From NCEH01 sp002257205 (GTDB lineage: Bacteria > Pseudomonadota > Alphaproteobacteria > Rhizobiales > Xanthobacteraceae), in NCBI RefSeq assembly GCF_043195105.1, contig NZ_JBAFWO010000004.1: a DNA stretch of 64,000 bases; one strand, 5' to 3'. The translations under genes were made by a program, and so were the position numbers. The number at the start of each line of letters is the position of its first letter. Position 1 is the first letter of the stretch. Below, piece by piece: positions 55,499-64,000 of the stretch. A model generated the notes under the pieces. It made no database searches. It had not been told where the DNA came from and saw only the letters and a program-made list of their open reading frames with translations.

Positions 55499-56860
55499 TC
55501 AGGCCTTGGCGGCGCTCACCCGCTGCTTCAGCGTGGAGAAGCGCGCACGTGCAACAGGAATGCTGCGTTGCAGGACCGCGTCGATTTCCGCCGCGCCCGC
55601 ATCCCCCACCCGCCGCACCGCCTCGATATGGGCGAGCGCGACGATATAGCTGCGGTGCACCCGCATGAAGACGGCGGGATCGAGCAGGCTGTCCACCTCG
55701 CCGATGGTGTGCTGGCAGAAGAATTCGTGGGCGCCGTCGGAGATATAGGTGTAGCGGGCATTGGCCCGCACGAACACGATCTCCCCCACCGGCAGGGCGC
55801 GGCGGTGGCCGTCCTTCTCCACCTCGATCTCGCGGGCGAAGCGCCCGGAGGCTCCGTTCCCGGCGGGTGCGGGGAGCGGCGCAGGGATGGCGTCGTCCAT
55901 GAAGCCGGCGCGCTCGGCCGCAACGGCATCGGCCGGCTGGGTTTCGATCGGCGTCCGTAGGGGGGGAGCGAAGGGGGCGGCATCGAACGGACCCGTATCG
56001 GCCGCGCCGAGCCCCGTCGCTCCGAGCCCCGCCGGCCGGCCGGTGGCAGGGCCTGCGGTCGCGGGGCCGGCAAACGTGGCGCCTGCAAACGTGGGGCGCG
56101 CGGGTGCTGGGCGCGGGATTGTAGCGGCAGAGCCCGCGTCAGTCGGCGCGGGTTCGCGCTCCGGCATCAGAGAGAGCAGGAACCCGCCGGAGATGAGGAA
56201 CGACACCACCGCCACGATCATCGCCATCAGATCGTGCGACAGGCTCGGCGTCACGGCGGCGGCGAGCGGGGCGCCGTGGTCGGCCATCACGCTCATGCCG
56301 GCCATGGCGGTATAATGCATGCCGGAAATGGCGAGCCCCAGCAGCACCGCCGAGGCCATGCGCGAGGCGCTGACGAACGGCCGCTCCATCTGCCACAAGG
56401 CGAGCGCGCTCGCGGCCACCGCCACCAATCCGGCCGCCAGCACATAACGCGGGGCATGGTGCATGTGGCCCGGCATGTCGATGGCCGACATGCCCACATA
56501 ATGCATCGCGATCACCCCCGCCCCCATGGCGAGCGCCCCGCCGGCGATGCGCAGCGGGCGCGGGTGGGAGGTGTGCACGATCAGCACCCCGGCGCCGACC
56601 ATCAGCACGCAGATGAGAAACGAGACCAGCGTTGGCAGGACCAGGAAATCCACGCCGACGGGAAATTGCGCCGCCAGCATGCCGACGAAATGCATGGACC
56701 AGATGCTGACCGCCAGCGTCACCGCCGCCGCCGCGAGCGCGAGGCGCCGGCGCACGCCCGCGCTGCGGTCCACCTGGTCCGCCAGCAGCAGGCTCACATA
56801 GCTGCCCTGGGCCGCGATCAGCAGCGACAGGGCCACCAGCCAAGGATTATGGGCGAGCAC
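55499..56860 (-). CDS. coxC: CoxC-type regulator: MHYT sensor domain plus LytTR DNA-binding domain
   Basis: 453 aa. The N-terminal about 240 residues form seven hydrophobic helices with three MHYT-type motifs (SMHFVGMLAA, AMHYVGMSAI, GMHYTAMAGM), believed to sense diatomic gases through a copper or haem site. A long Ala/Pro/Gly-rich linker (about 245-320, with FAGPATAGPATGRPAGLG) joins a C-terminal LytTR domain (about 340-450; FVRANARYTYISDGAHEFFC, FMRVHRSYIVALAHIEAVRR). This architecture is found in Oligotropha CoxC and CoxH. It sits directly upstream of coxM and is the likely CO-responsive transcription factor of the cluster. Confidence 0.92.
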   Translation of the reverse strand: MLAHNPWLVALSLLIAAQGSYVSLLLADQVDRSAGVRRRLALAAAAVTLAVSIWSMHFVGMLAAQFPVGVDFLVLPTLVSFLICVLMVGAGVLIVHTSHPRPLRIAGGALAMGAGVIAMHYVGMSAIDMPGHMHHAPRYVLAAGLVAVAASALALWQMERPFVSASRMASAVLLGLAISGMHYTAMAGMSVMADHGAPLAAAVTPSLSHDLMAMIVAVVSFLISGGFLLSLMPEREPAPTDAGSAATIPRPAPARPTFAGATFAGPATAGPATGRPAGLGATGLGAADTGPFDAAPFAPPLRTPIETQPADAVAAERAGFMDDAIPAPLPAPAGNGASGRFAREIEVEKDGHRRALPVGEIVFVRANARYTYISDGAHEFFCQHTIGEVDSLLDPAVFMRVHRSYIVALAHIEAVRRVGDAGAAEIDAVLQRSIPVARARFSTLKQRVSAAKA

Positions 56861-57050
56861 GTCACCTCTCCCGGCATGACACGCACGGCGCGTCCTTCTC
56901 CCGAAATGCGGCCGCGTTCGATGCGGGCCATTCTTATACTCCTTGAGTAAAATCGCACGGCGCGCGGGTCAATGCAGCTCTTCGCGAGGTGGGCGCGGAA
57001 CGCGGGCGATGCCGGCGCGTTGACCTTCGATCTGCGCATTGGAGCTGCCC

Positions 57051-58025
57051 GTGTCACCTCGCGCCAATTGGAAGGGTTTCCTCAAAATCGCGGAGCTGAG
57101 CTGCGCGGTCGGGCTTTATTCCGCCGTCTCCCAGTCCGAGCGCGTGTCGTTCCACACCGTCAGCCGCACCAGCGGCCACCGGCTGAACCGCCTGTTCGTG
57201 GACGAGGAGACCGGCGAGGAGGTGCCGCGCGACCAGCAGGTGAAGGGCTATGAGACCGGCAACGGCGATTATGTCGTGCTGGAGCCCGAGGAGATCGCCG
57301 CCGCCGTCCCGGACAGCGACAAGACGCTGGATATCTCGGCCTTCATCGCCTGCGCCGACATCGACCTCGTCTATTTCGACCGGCCTTATTACCTTGCGCC
57401 GACGGACGATGTCGCGGCGAAGGTGTTCGCGCTGATCCGCGCCGGGATGGAGGCGAAGAAAGTGGCGGCGGTGGCGCGCACGGTGCTGTTCCGCCGCGTG
57501 CGCACGGTGCTGCTGCGGCCCTACGAGGCCGGCATGATCGCGACCACGCTCAACTTCGATTATGAGGTCCGCGCCGCCGCCGAGGCGTTTTCGCAGGTGC
57601 CGGCCTTTAAGGTGAAGGGCGAGATGCTGGACCTCGCCAAGCACATCATCGCCACCAAGGCCGGCAGCTTTGATCCGCACGCCTTCGAGGACCGCTATGA
57701 GGCGGCGGTGGTGGATCTGGTGCGCGCCAAGCTGGAGGGCCGCAAGATCGCCCGGCCGAAGGCGGCGGCGAAATCCAACGTGGTCAATCTGCTGGATGCC
57801 CTGCGCGCGAGCGCCGGGGGAGGCGGCGGGGCGAGGGATGGGGCCAAAGGGGGCACGAAGGACGGGGCCAAAGCGGGCGTGAAGGCTTTGCCCAAGTCAG
57901 CGGACCCCGCCAAGGGCGGCGCCAAATCCTCGGCCAAGACGAAGGCGTCCAAGGCAGGACCGACAAAGACAGGATCGACAAAGACAGGATCGACAAAGGC
58001 GGGGCCGGCTCGCAAGGCCGGCTGA
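57051..58025 (+). CDS. Ku protein 1 (NHEJ), long Lys-rich C-terminus
   Basis: Homodimeric ring that binds DNA double-strand ends and recruits LigD; 324 aa. Ku core: SPRANWKGFLKIAELSCAVG, TVSRTSGHRLNRLFVDEETG, QQVKGYETGNGDYVVLEPEE, IDLVYFDRPYYLAPTDD, LLRPYEAGMIATTL. After NVVNLLDALRAS (about residue 250) comes a Gly/Lys/Ala/Thr-rich tail including KTGSTKTGSTKAGP tandem units, a basic DNA-contact tail. The GTG at 57051 has GGAG six bases upstream. Convergent with the second ku across a gap that holds the 108-bp repeat. Confidence 0.92.
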   Translation: MSPRANWKGFLKIAELSCAVGLYSAVSQSERVSFHTVSRTSGHRLNRLFVDEETGEEVPRDQQVKGYETGNGDYVVLEPEEIAAAVPDSDKTLDISAFIACADIDLVYFDRPYYLAPTDDVAAKVFALIRAGMEAKKVAAVARTVLFRRVRTVLLRPYEAGMIATTLNFDYEVRAAAEAFSQVPAFKVKGEMLDLAKHIIATKAGSFDPHAFEDRYEAAVVDLVRAKLEGRKIARPKAAAKSNVVNLLDALRASAGGGGGARDGAKGGTKDGAKAGVKALPKSADPAKGGAKSSAKTKASKAGPTKTGSTKTGSTKAGPARKAG

Positions 58026-58311
58026 AGCAAAGGCCTTTGGGCGGGCGCGGCCATTCCCTTATTCCTTTTCCTTTATTCCTTTCTTGCCCCTCGTCTTTCA
58101 GCGGTCATGGCCGGGCGTGTCCCGGCCATCCACGCCTCGCCGACCGCGCGGGCTTTGAAAAGCCGGTGCCAGCGGTGCCGCGTGGATGCACGGGTCGAGC
58201 CCGTGCATGACGATGCTTTGCTTCAATTGTGCGGGACCCTGAATGTCGATTGGGCCTCGGGCCGGATCCGTGCGCACACAGGCCCCGCACTTGCCGCTCT
58301 TCCCGCCGCCT
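58026..58311. other. Gap between convergent ku genes, containing repeat copy 2
   Basis: A pyrimidine-rich run (CCCTTATTCCTTTTCCTTTA near 58060) is followed by the 108-bp repeat (58104-58211). The remainder up to the second ku stop shows no gene. Confidence 0.5.
58104..58211 (+). repeat. 108-bp dispersed palindromic repeat, copy 2
   Basis: Same 108-bp length and near-identical sequence as the reverse complement of 13701-13808, 44 kb away in opposite orientation. Ends are GTCATGGCCGGGC and GCCCGTGCATGAC; the middle shares GACCGCGCGG, TTGAAAAGCCGG and AGCCAGCGGTGCCGCGTGG-type blocks (here GCCAGCGGTGCCGCGTGG). Each half can form a small hairpin. Confidence 0.8.
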
Positions 58312-59118
58312 TCACTTGCCGCGCTTGCCCCGGCCCTCCTCGGCTTTCAGGCTGCGCTTCAGGGCGTCCATGATGTTCACCACATTGCTGGGCGCCTCGG
58401 CCGAGGCCTTCGGCTTGGCGCGGGCGCGGCCCTTCTTCTTGGCGGCGATGATGGCCTTCAGTTCGGCCTGAACGGGATCCTTCACCAGCTCCGCGCTCCA
58501 GGGCTGCGCGCGCTCGGCGATGAGGGATTGCACCAGCTTCATCAGCGGGGCCTCGGGCTTGGTGGCGTCGAGCGCGGCGAACACCTCGTCCGGCGGGCGT
58601 ACCTCGTTGCCATAGCGCAAGGTCCACACCACCATGCCCTTGCCGTCCGGCTTCACCAGCACCGCGCGTTCGCGCCGATAGAGCACCAGGCGGGCGATGC
58701 CGGCGGTCCGGGTCGCGCGCATGGCGTCGCGGATGACGGCGAAGGCTTCCTCCCCCACGGGATCGTTGGGGAACAGATAATGCGGCGTGTCGTACCAGAG
58801 CCAGCCGATGGAGCCGTCTTCAACGAAGGTCTCGATGTCGATGGTGCGCGTGCTCTCCAGCGCCACCGCGTCCAGTTCCTCGTCCTCGAAGGTGACGTAG
58901 CTTTCCCCGTCGCGGGCATAGCCCATCACCTGGTCGTCGTCGGCGACGGGCTCCTGGCTTTCGCTGTCCACATATTGCGCGCGGACCCGATGGCCGGTTT
59001 CGCGGTTGAGAGTGTGGAAGCGGATTTTCTCCGCCTGGGTGGTCGCCGGCATCATGGCCACCGGGCAGGTGACGAGGGAGAGCTTGAGAAAGCCCTTCCA
59101 GAAGGACGGATTGGCCAT
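58312..59118 (-). CDS. Ku protein 2 (NHEJ)
   Basis: Second Ku, 268 aa, without the long basic tail but ending in ALKRSLKAEEGRGKRGK. Core motifs: FWKGFLKLSLVTCPVAMMPA, LNRETGHRVRAQYVDSESQE, DQVMGYARDGESYVTFEDEE, SIGWLWYDTPHYLFPND, NVVNIMDALKRSL. Divergent from ligD (85-bp gap), so both could share a promoter region. Two different Ku genes may form homo- or heterodimers with distinct jobs, as known in Sinorhizobium. Confidence 0.93.
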   Translation of the reverse strand: MANPSFWKGFLKLSLVTCPVAMMPATTQAEKIRFHTLNRETGHRVRAQYVDSESQEPVADDDQVMGYARDGESYVTFEDEELDAVALESTRTIDIETFVEDGSIGWLWYDTPHYLFPNDPVGEEAFAVIRDAMRATRTAGIARLVLYRRERAVLVKPDGKGMVVWTLRYGNEVRPPDEVFAALDATKPEAPLMKLVQSLIAERAQPWSAELVKDPVQAELKAIIAAKKKGRARAKPKASAEAPSNVVNIMDALKRSLKAEEGRGKRGK

Positions 59119-59203
59119 CGTCGTTGCTCCGGCGGAATTGTGCGCTCGGGCAATGAACCCTTAGGCTCAAGCCGAGTTCCCCTTGCATCGGACGGAGGTG
59201 AGC

Positions 59204-61993
59204 GTGGCACAGACGAACAAGCTCTCCAAGTATCACGCCAAGCGGGATTTCCAGCAGACGGCCGAGCCCAGCGGCGCGCACGACGTGGCGCCCGCGAACG
59301 CGCCGCGCTTCGTGGTGCAGAAGCACGACGCGACGCGCCTGCATTATGATTTCCGCCTGGAGCTGGACGGCGTGTTCAAATCCTGGGCGGTCACGCGCGG
59401 GCCCTCCCTCGACCCCGCCGACAAGCGCCTCGCCGTGGAGGTGGAGGACCATCCGCTCGATTATGGCGATTTCGAAGGCACCATTCCCAAGGGCCAATAT
59501 GGCGGCGGCACGGTGATGCTGTGGGATCGCGGCACCTGGGAGGTGGAAGGCGATCTCTCGGCCGAAGAGGCGCTGGCCAAGGGGGATTTGAAATTCACCC
59601 TCCATGGGGAAAAGCTGCACGGCAGCTATGTTCTGGTGCGCATGAAGAGCGACCGCACCGGCGGCAAGCGCACCAATTGGCTGCTGATCAAGCATCGCGA
59701 CGCAGACGCCCATCCCGGCGACACGGATGCCTTGCTGAAGCAGGATCGCTCGGTCGCTTCGGGCCGCGCCATGGAGGAGATTGCCGCCGGCGAAGGCCCG
59801 GCGCCCACCCCCTTCATGACCGCGCGCGACGGAACGATCGCCGCCGATGCGGTGTGGGACTCCCGCGCCGGGCTCGCCGCCGAGAAACGCGCGAAGGCGA
59901 AAGGCGCCAGCGCCGCCGGGTCCGCCGTGGTGCGATCGGAGCGCGCGGCGGCGCCGGCACGGACCCGCGCCGGCAAGGTCGCGTCCGGCAAAAGCGCGCC
60001 CGCTGGGGCCGCCGCGATGCCGGATTTCGTCCCGCCCCAGCTCTGCACGTCGCTGGAGCGCCCGCCGGTCGGCAAGGAGTGGGTGCATGAAATCAAGCTC
60101 GACGGCTATCGCATCCAGATGCGGGTGGAGGGCGGAAAAGCTGCCCTGCGCACGCGCACCGGGCTCGATTGGACCGCGCGCTTTTCCGCCATCGCGCAGG
60201 CGGCGGGTGCCCTTCCCGATGCGCTGATCGACGGCGAGGTGGTGGCGCTGAATGCCCATGGCGCGCCGGATTTTCCCGCGCTCCAGGTGGCGCTGTCGGA
60301 AGGACGCACAAAGGACCTGGTCTATTTCGCCTTCGACCTGCTGTTCGAGGCGGGCGAGGATCTGCGCGCCCTTCCCCTGGACGCCCGCAAGCAGCGCCTC
60401 CAGGCGTTGCTGGCGGCGCATGGCGACGGGCTGCGCATCCGCTATGTGGAGCATCTGGAGAACAGCGGCGATGCGGTGCTGCGCTCCGCATGCCAGCTCG
60501 ATCTGGAGGGCATCGTCTCCAAGCGGCGGGACGCGCCTTATGCCTCGGGCCGCAGCGGCGACTGGACCAAGGCCAAGTGCCGCGCCGGCCATGAGGTGGT
60601 GATCGGCGGCTGGTCGACCACAAACGGCCAATTCCGCTCGCTGCTGGTGGGCGTGCATCGCGCGGATCATTTCGTCTATCTCGGCCGCGTCGGCACGGGA
60701 TATGGCGCCGCCAAGGTGCGCACGCTCTTGCCGCGCCTGCAGGCGGTGGAGGCGAAGGTGTCGCCCTTCACCGGCGCCAACGCGCCGCGCAAGGAGGCGG
60801 GCGTGCACTGGACCCGGCCCGAACTGGTGGCGGAGGTGGAATTTGCCGGCTGGACCACATCCGGCCTGGTGCGACAGGCCGCATTCAAGGCGCTGCGCGA
60901 GGACAAGCCGGCCGCCGAGGTGGAAGCAGAGCTGCCGGCACCGGTGGAGGAGACGCAGATCCCGCTTCCCGCGCCGGGGGCGAAGGCCGGCAAGGCGAAA
61001 ACCGGGACGGCGAAGGACCCGGCTCCGCCCGCCGCCAAAGCCTCTGCGGCGCCCGTGCCGTCCGGCAAGCCGCTGGTGATGGGGGTTCTGCTCTCCAATC
61101 CCGCAAAGGCGCTCTGGCCCGATGCGGGCGACGGCGCTCCGGTGACCAAGCTGGATCTTGCCCGCTATTTCGAAGCCGTGGGCGCCTGGATGCTGCCCCA
61201 TATCCAGGGGCGGCCCTGCTCCATCGTGCGCGCGCCGGATGGCATCGACGCGGAAACCTTCTTTCAGCGCCACGCCATGAAAGGCACGTCGAACCTGCTG
61301 ACCCTCGTCACCGTCTCCGGCGATCGCAAGCCCTATCTCCAGATCGACCGCGTGGAGGGCCTCGCGGCGGTGGCGCAGGTGGCGGGGCTGGAGCTGCACC
61401 CGTGGAATTGCGCGCCCGGCCGTCCCGAGGTGCCGGGGCGGCTGGTGTTCGATCTCGATCCGGGGCCGGAGGTGGATTTCTCCGCCGTGGTCACGGCGGC
61501 CCTGGACCTGCGCGCGGAGCTGGAGGCGCTCGGCCTTCGGACTTTCTGCAAGACCACGGGCGGCAAGGGCCTGCATGTGGTGGTGCCGCTCGCGGCGCCG
61601 AAATCCGGCGGGCCGGACTGGGCGCAGGCGAAAGCGTTCGCCCGCGCGGTGTGCGCGCGCATGGCCCGCGACGCGCCCGACCGCTATCTGGTGAACATGG
61701 CGAAGAAGCTGCGCACGGGCCGCATCTTCCTCGATTATCTGCGCAACGACCGCATGGCGACGGCGGTGGCCCCGCTCTCGCCGCGCGCGCGGCCCGGCGC
61801 CACCGTCTCCATGCCCTTGCTGTGGGAGGAGGTGAAGGCGGGCCTCGATCCCAAGCGCTTCACCGTGCGCACCGCGCCCGCCTTGCTGGAGGCGCGCCGG
61901 CCCTGGGCGGACTATCAGACCGCCGCAAAGCCGCTCGCCCCCGCGATCAAGCGCCTGGAGGCGGGAAAAACCGCCGGGCGGAAAGGGAAATGA
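59204..61993 (+). CDS. ligD: Multifunctional NHEJ ligase LigD (phosphoesterase-ligase-polymerase order)
   Basis: 929 aa ATP-dependent DNA end-joining enzyme. Residues about 30-190 are the 3'-phosphoesterase with HDATRLHYDFRLELDG (H41, D49) and VEDHPLDYGDFEG (H83). An Ala/Lys-rich linker follows (220-275). The ligase domain has its adenylated lysine K297 in HEIKLDGYR, then LDLEGIVSKRRDAPYASGRS and YLGRVGTGYG. A second linker (about 600-640) leads to the polymerase/primase domain (RLVFDLDPGPEVDFSAVV, TTGGKGLHVVVPLA, FLDYLRNDRMATAVAPLSPR). This order matches Pseudomonas LigD, not mycobacterial. The GTG at 59204 follows GGAGGTG; a TTG at 59183 is less likely. Confidence 0.95.
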   Translation: MAQTNKLSKYHAKRDFQQTAEPSGAHDVAPANAPRFVVQKHDATRLHYDFRLELDGVFKSWAVTRGPSLDPADKRLAVEVEDHPLDYGDFEGTIPKGQYGGGTVMLWDRGTWEVEGDLSAEEALAKGDLKFTLHGEKLHGSYVLVRMKSDRTGGKRTNWLLIKHRDADAHPGDTDALLKQDRSVASGRAMEEIAAGEGPAPTPFMTARDGTIAADAVWDSRAGLAAEKRAKAKGASAAGSAVVRSERAAAPARTRAGKVASGKSAPAGAAAMPDFVPPQLCTSLERPPVGKEWVHEIKLDGYRIQMRVEGGKAALRTRTGLDWTARFSAIAQAAGALPDALIDGEVVALNAHGAPDFPALQVALSEGRTKDLVYFAFDLLFEAGEDLRALPLDARKQRLQALLAAHGDGLRIRYVEHLENSGDAVLRSACQLDLEGIVSKRRDAPYASGRSGDWTKAKCRAGHEVVIGGWSTTNGQFRSLLVGVHRADHFVYLGRVGTGYGAAKVRTLLPRLQAVEAKVSPFTGANAPRKEAGVHWTRPELVAEVEFAGWTTSGLVRQAAFKALREDKPAAEVEAELPAPVEETQIPLPAPGAKAGKAKTGTAKDPAPPAAKASAAPVPSGKPLVMGVLLSNPAKALWPDAGDGAPVTKLDLARYFEAVGAWMLPHIQGRPCSIVRAPDGIDAETFFQRHAMKGTSNLLTLVTVSGDRKPYLQIDRVEGLAAVAQVAGLELHPWNCAPGRPEVPGRLVFDLDPGPEVDFSAVVTAALDLRAELEALGLRTFCKTTGGKGLHVVVPLAAPKSGGPDWAQAKAFARAVCARMARDAPDRYLVNMAKKLRTGRIFLDYLRNDRMATAVAPLSPRARPGATVSMPLLWEEVKAGLDPKRFTVRTAPALLEARRPWADYQTAAKPLAPAIKRLEAGKTAGRKGK

Positions 61994-62029
61994 CCTTCCG
62001 CCCGAGTGTGACCTCCCGCCCGGCGCGCC

Positions 62030-64000
62030 TCAGAAGGTGATCTTCGCATCGGCGATGAAGGTGCGCTGCGGGAAAGGATGGAACAGCGTGTAGGATTCAT
62101 TGCCGATATTGTCGATGCCGAGGCTGATGGAGGCCTGCTCGTTGAATTTGTAGCGGGCCTTCACGTCCACGACGAAGAATTTATCGAAGGCGCCATAGAC
62201 GTTGGGGATGATGTCGGTATTGTCCAGCGTCGAATATTGCTTGCCGCTATAGCGCGCGGCGACGGTATAGGCCCAATATTGGTCCGGCGTATAGGTGGCG
62301 CCGATGGTGGCGCGCCAGTCCGGCACATAGGGCACGTGCTTGCCGACAACGCTGGTGCCGGTCGCGCTGGCCCAGGTGGGATCGGCGAGAATGCGCGAAT
62401 CCACATAGGTCACGCTGCCGAACATCTCCAGCCCGGCGATGAACACGTCCTTCTTCGAGGCGGCGATCTCGATGCCGGTGTTGCGGATCGCCTGCACGTT
62501 GGTGACATAGTTCACCGGCACCGGATAATTGGCCAGGAACGCGGTCTGCTGGATCAGCGCGTCGTCCACATGCTCGTTGAACACCGAAAGCCGGATCTTG
62601 CCGCCGTCGAAGCTGCGCTCGATGGCCAGCTCCTCGCTGAGCGCGTTTTCGGGGGCGAGATTCGGGTTCGGCACCGCATAGACCGAGCCGGTCTGCACGA
62701 TCTGGTACAGTTCGGTCACGGTCGGGAAGCGATAGGCCTGCCCGAACGAGGCGGTGACCTGCCATTCGTTCGGCTTCCAGCTCAGCGAGGCCTTGGGCGA
62801 GAAGCGGGTCGCGTCCTGCTCCGGCTGGTTCTGGATCGTGGTGCCGGTGATGGTGCCCGCGGAATTGGACGTGGTGGCGAGATTGAAGCCCTGGGTCGCC
62901 TGCCAATTCTCCAGCCGCCCGCCGAGCGTCAGCTTGAAATCGGGGGCGAAGCGCCAGGCATCCTGGCCCCACAGCGCCGCGGTGGTCGTGGCGCCGATGC
63001 TGTCGGTATACATTTTCGACGTGGCATCCGGGCCGGAATTCCAGATCGTCGAGGCATAGGTGGGGTTGTTGAGATAATAGCGGTTGGCGTGGAGGCCGAA
63101 GCTCACCTCATGGGCCTCGTTGGGCCGCCAGATGAATTTCGCGTCGCCATTCATCCAATTGGTGCCGTCGAGCCGGGCGATCTTGCCGTTGGTGGTGAAG
63201 AACGGCCCGGTTGAACTCACGCCATAGGGGCTGCGTTGGATGTCTTCGAGATAATCATAGCGCGAGAGGGCGAGGTCGAAATCGAACAGGCCGCCGGTGT
63301 CGCTCTTCAGCGTGAAGGCATTGGCGAGATGCTGCTGGTTGATGGTGTAGTTGGAATTGGCAAAGCCCGCGATGCCGCCGAAGGTGGGCACTCCGCCGAG
63401 CGTGCGCAGATAGGTCTGGACGGTGGACTCCCCGTCGTTCGCCCACAGGCCGATCATGTATTTCGCCTGCAGCCAGGGCGTGATGTCCCAGGCGAACTTG
63501 CCGTTGAGATTGGTCATTTCCGTGTGCAGCAGCCCGCCCGCGCCGGCGACATTGGCGACTTGCCCGGTCTTGTTGAGCTGGGGGATGAGGCCGGTGGTCT
63601 TGGCGGGCACGCCCGGCGTGGTGATCCAGGACAGCGGCTGGCTGTAGCTGTTCTGGTAATTGCCGGTGATGAGGAAGGAGAAATTCTCGTTTCTGTTGCC
63701 GGTGGAGAGGTTGGTCTGGTCGGTACGATAATTGCCGTTGGTGTCGTAGCGGGAGAAGGTCTGGAGGGCTTCGGTCTGCTTGATGCTGGCCTCGAATTTC
63801 TCGGGCATCTTGGTGGTGATCAGCAGCACGCCGCCGATGGAATTGCCGGGATAGGCGGCGGCGAACGGGCCGTAGAGGAAATCCACCCGCTCGATCTCGT
63901 CGGGCGTCACGAGCCCCCAGCGCGGCGCGCCGATGGAATTATTGTTGGCGATCAGGGCCGACAGCAGAAGATCATCGGCATAGACGAGGCTGCGGGCGGA
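62030..64000 (-). CDS. TonB-dependent outer-membrane receptor, N-terminus beyond the window
   Basis: About 656 C-terminal codons are present; the gene continues past base 64000. The plug domain includes SLVYADDLLLSALIANNN, TPDEIERVDFLYGPFAAAY and PGNSIGGVLLITTKMPE (the usual IERVEVLRGP.. and NSIGGVINI.. motifs). The rest is a 22-strand beta barrel with TonB-receptor motifs such as FSPKASLSWKPNEWQVTASF and GQAYRFPTVTELYQIVQTGS, ending at SYTLFHPFPQRTFIADAKITF-like strand with terminal Phe for BAM insertion. DGTNWMNGDAKFIWRPNEA is also barrel. Ligand unknown (siderophore, vitamin B12, metal chelate). Copper or cobalamin uptake would suit the mutase and CO dehydrogenase, but nothing in the sequence proves it. 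Confidence 0.92.
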   Translation of the reverse strand, partial: SARSLVYADDLLLSALIANNNSIGAPRWGLVTPDEIERVDFLYGPFAAAYPGNSIGGVLLITTKMPEKFEASIKQTEALQTFSRYDTNGNYRTDQTNLSTGNRNENFSFLITGNYQNSYSQPLSWITTPGVPAKTTGLIPQLNKTGQVANVAGAGGLLHTEMTNLNGKFAWDITPWLQAKYMIGLWANDGESTVQTYLRTLGGVPTFGGIAGFANSNYTINQQHLANAFTLKSDTGGLFDFDLALSRYDYLEDIQRSPYGVSSTGPFFTTNGKIARLDGTNWMNGDAKFIWRPNEAHEVSFGLHANRYYLNNPTYASTIWNSGPDATSKMYTDSIGATTTAALWGQDAWRFAPDFKLTLGGRLENWQATQGFNLATTSNSAGTITGTTIQNQPEQDATRFSPKASLSWKPNEWQVTASFGQAYRFPTVTELYQIVQTGSVYAVPNPNLAPENALSEELAIERSFDGGKIRLSVFNEHVDDALIQQTAFLANYPVPVNYVTNVQAIRNTGIEIAASKKDVFIAGLEMFGSVTYVDSRILADPTWASATGTSVVGKHVPYVPDWRATIGATYTPDQYWAYTVAARYSGKQYSTLDNTDIIPNVYGAFDKFFVVDVKARYKFNEQASISLGIDNIGNESYTLFHPFPQRTFIADAKITF

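Overview
The window is about 64 kb of high-GC (roughly two thirds G+C) alphaproteobacterial DNA, densely coding and rich in catabolic operons, each with its own LysR, GntR or GlxA-type regulator. Gene content (form I CO dehydrogenase, B12-dependent 2-hydroxyisobutyryl-CoA mutase, two Ku genes plus LigD, GbdR-like betaine genes) fits a metabolically versatile member of the Hyphomicrobiales. Xanthobacteraceae is my best guess, but this is inference from content, not a measured placement. A perfect 16-bp parS sequence at 34225-34240 suggests an origin-proximal stretch of a main chromosome.

Region 1 (1-11.2 kb) looks like betaine/sarcosine/C1-amine metabolism: partial glyA, sdaA, a GbdR-like regulator, an N-carbamoylsarcosine amidase-like hydrolase with a complete PotABCD-type ABC transporter under a divergent LysR gene, and a dipeptidase-like protein plus a DUF5943-like protein that are also associated with the Pseudomonas betaine locus. 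Region 2 (11.2-13.9 kb) holds a 45-aa basic protein, cspA, an M32 carboxypeptidase and one copy of a 108-bp dispersed repeat.

Region 3 (13.9-21.9 kb) is a divergent catabolic locus: matB-like ligase, quinone oxidoreductase, 3-hydroxyisobutyrate dehydrogenase, orphan LivJ-type binding protein and a crotonase-fold protein on one side, and a GntR regulator and aldehyde dehydrogenase on the other. Together they could turn 3-hydroxyisobutyrate or a similar acid into a methylmalonyl/malonyl-CoA. Region 4 (21.9-29.8 kb) is an eight-gene operon behind a LysR gene and a clean palindromic operator: NitT/TauT-type ABC transporter, two SDR dehydrogenases, a creatininase-family amidohydrolase and two tandem ureohydrolases, which points to uptake and hydrolysis of a guanidino or cyclic guanidino compound.

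Region 5 (29.8-36.5 kb) has L-2-hydroxyglutarate oxidase, a D-2-hydroxyacid dehydrogenase, edd (Entner-Doudoroff), parS, a carbamoylase/hydantoinase-family amidohydrolase and a GntR regulator. Region 6 (36.5-43.1 kb) is a 2-hydroxyisobutyrate operon: hcmB, acyl-CoA ligase, MeaB-like chaperone, hcmA, a small unknown protein, a fused double gamma-carbonic-anhydrase-like protein and a cobalamin adenosyltransferase. A near-identical operator lies before hcmB and, 10 kb away, before a LivJ-type binding protein (45375-46580), tying that transporter component to the same regulon.

Region 7 (43.1-47.7 kb) is less dense: a polytopic membrane protein, the binding protein, and an unrecognised 187-aa gene. 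Region 8 (47.8-56.9 kb) is coxC-M-S-L-D-E-F-G for aerobic CO oxidation. Region 9 (57-62 kb) is the NHEJ set ku, ku, ligD with the second copy of the 108-bp repeat in opposite orientation. The window ends in a TonB-dependent receptor truncated at its N-terminus. No rRNA, tRNA, CRISPR array, insertion sequence or prophage was seen.
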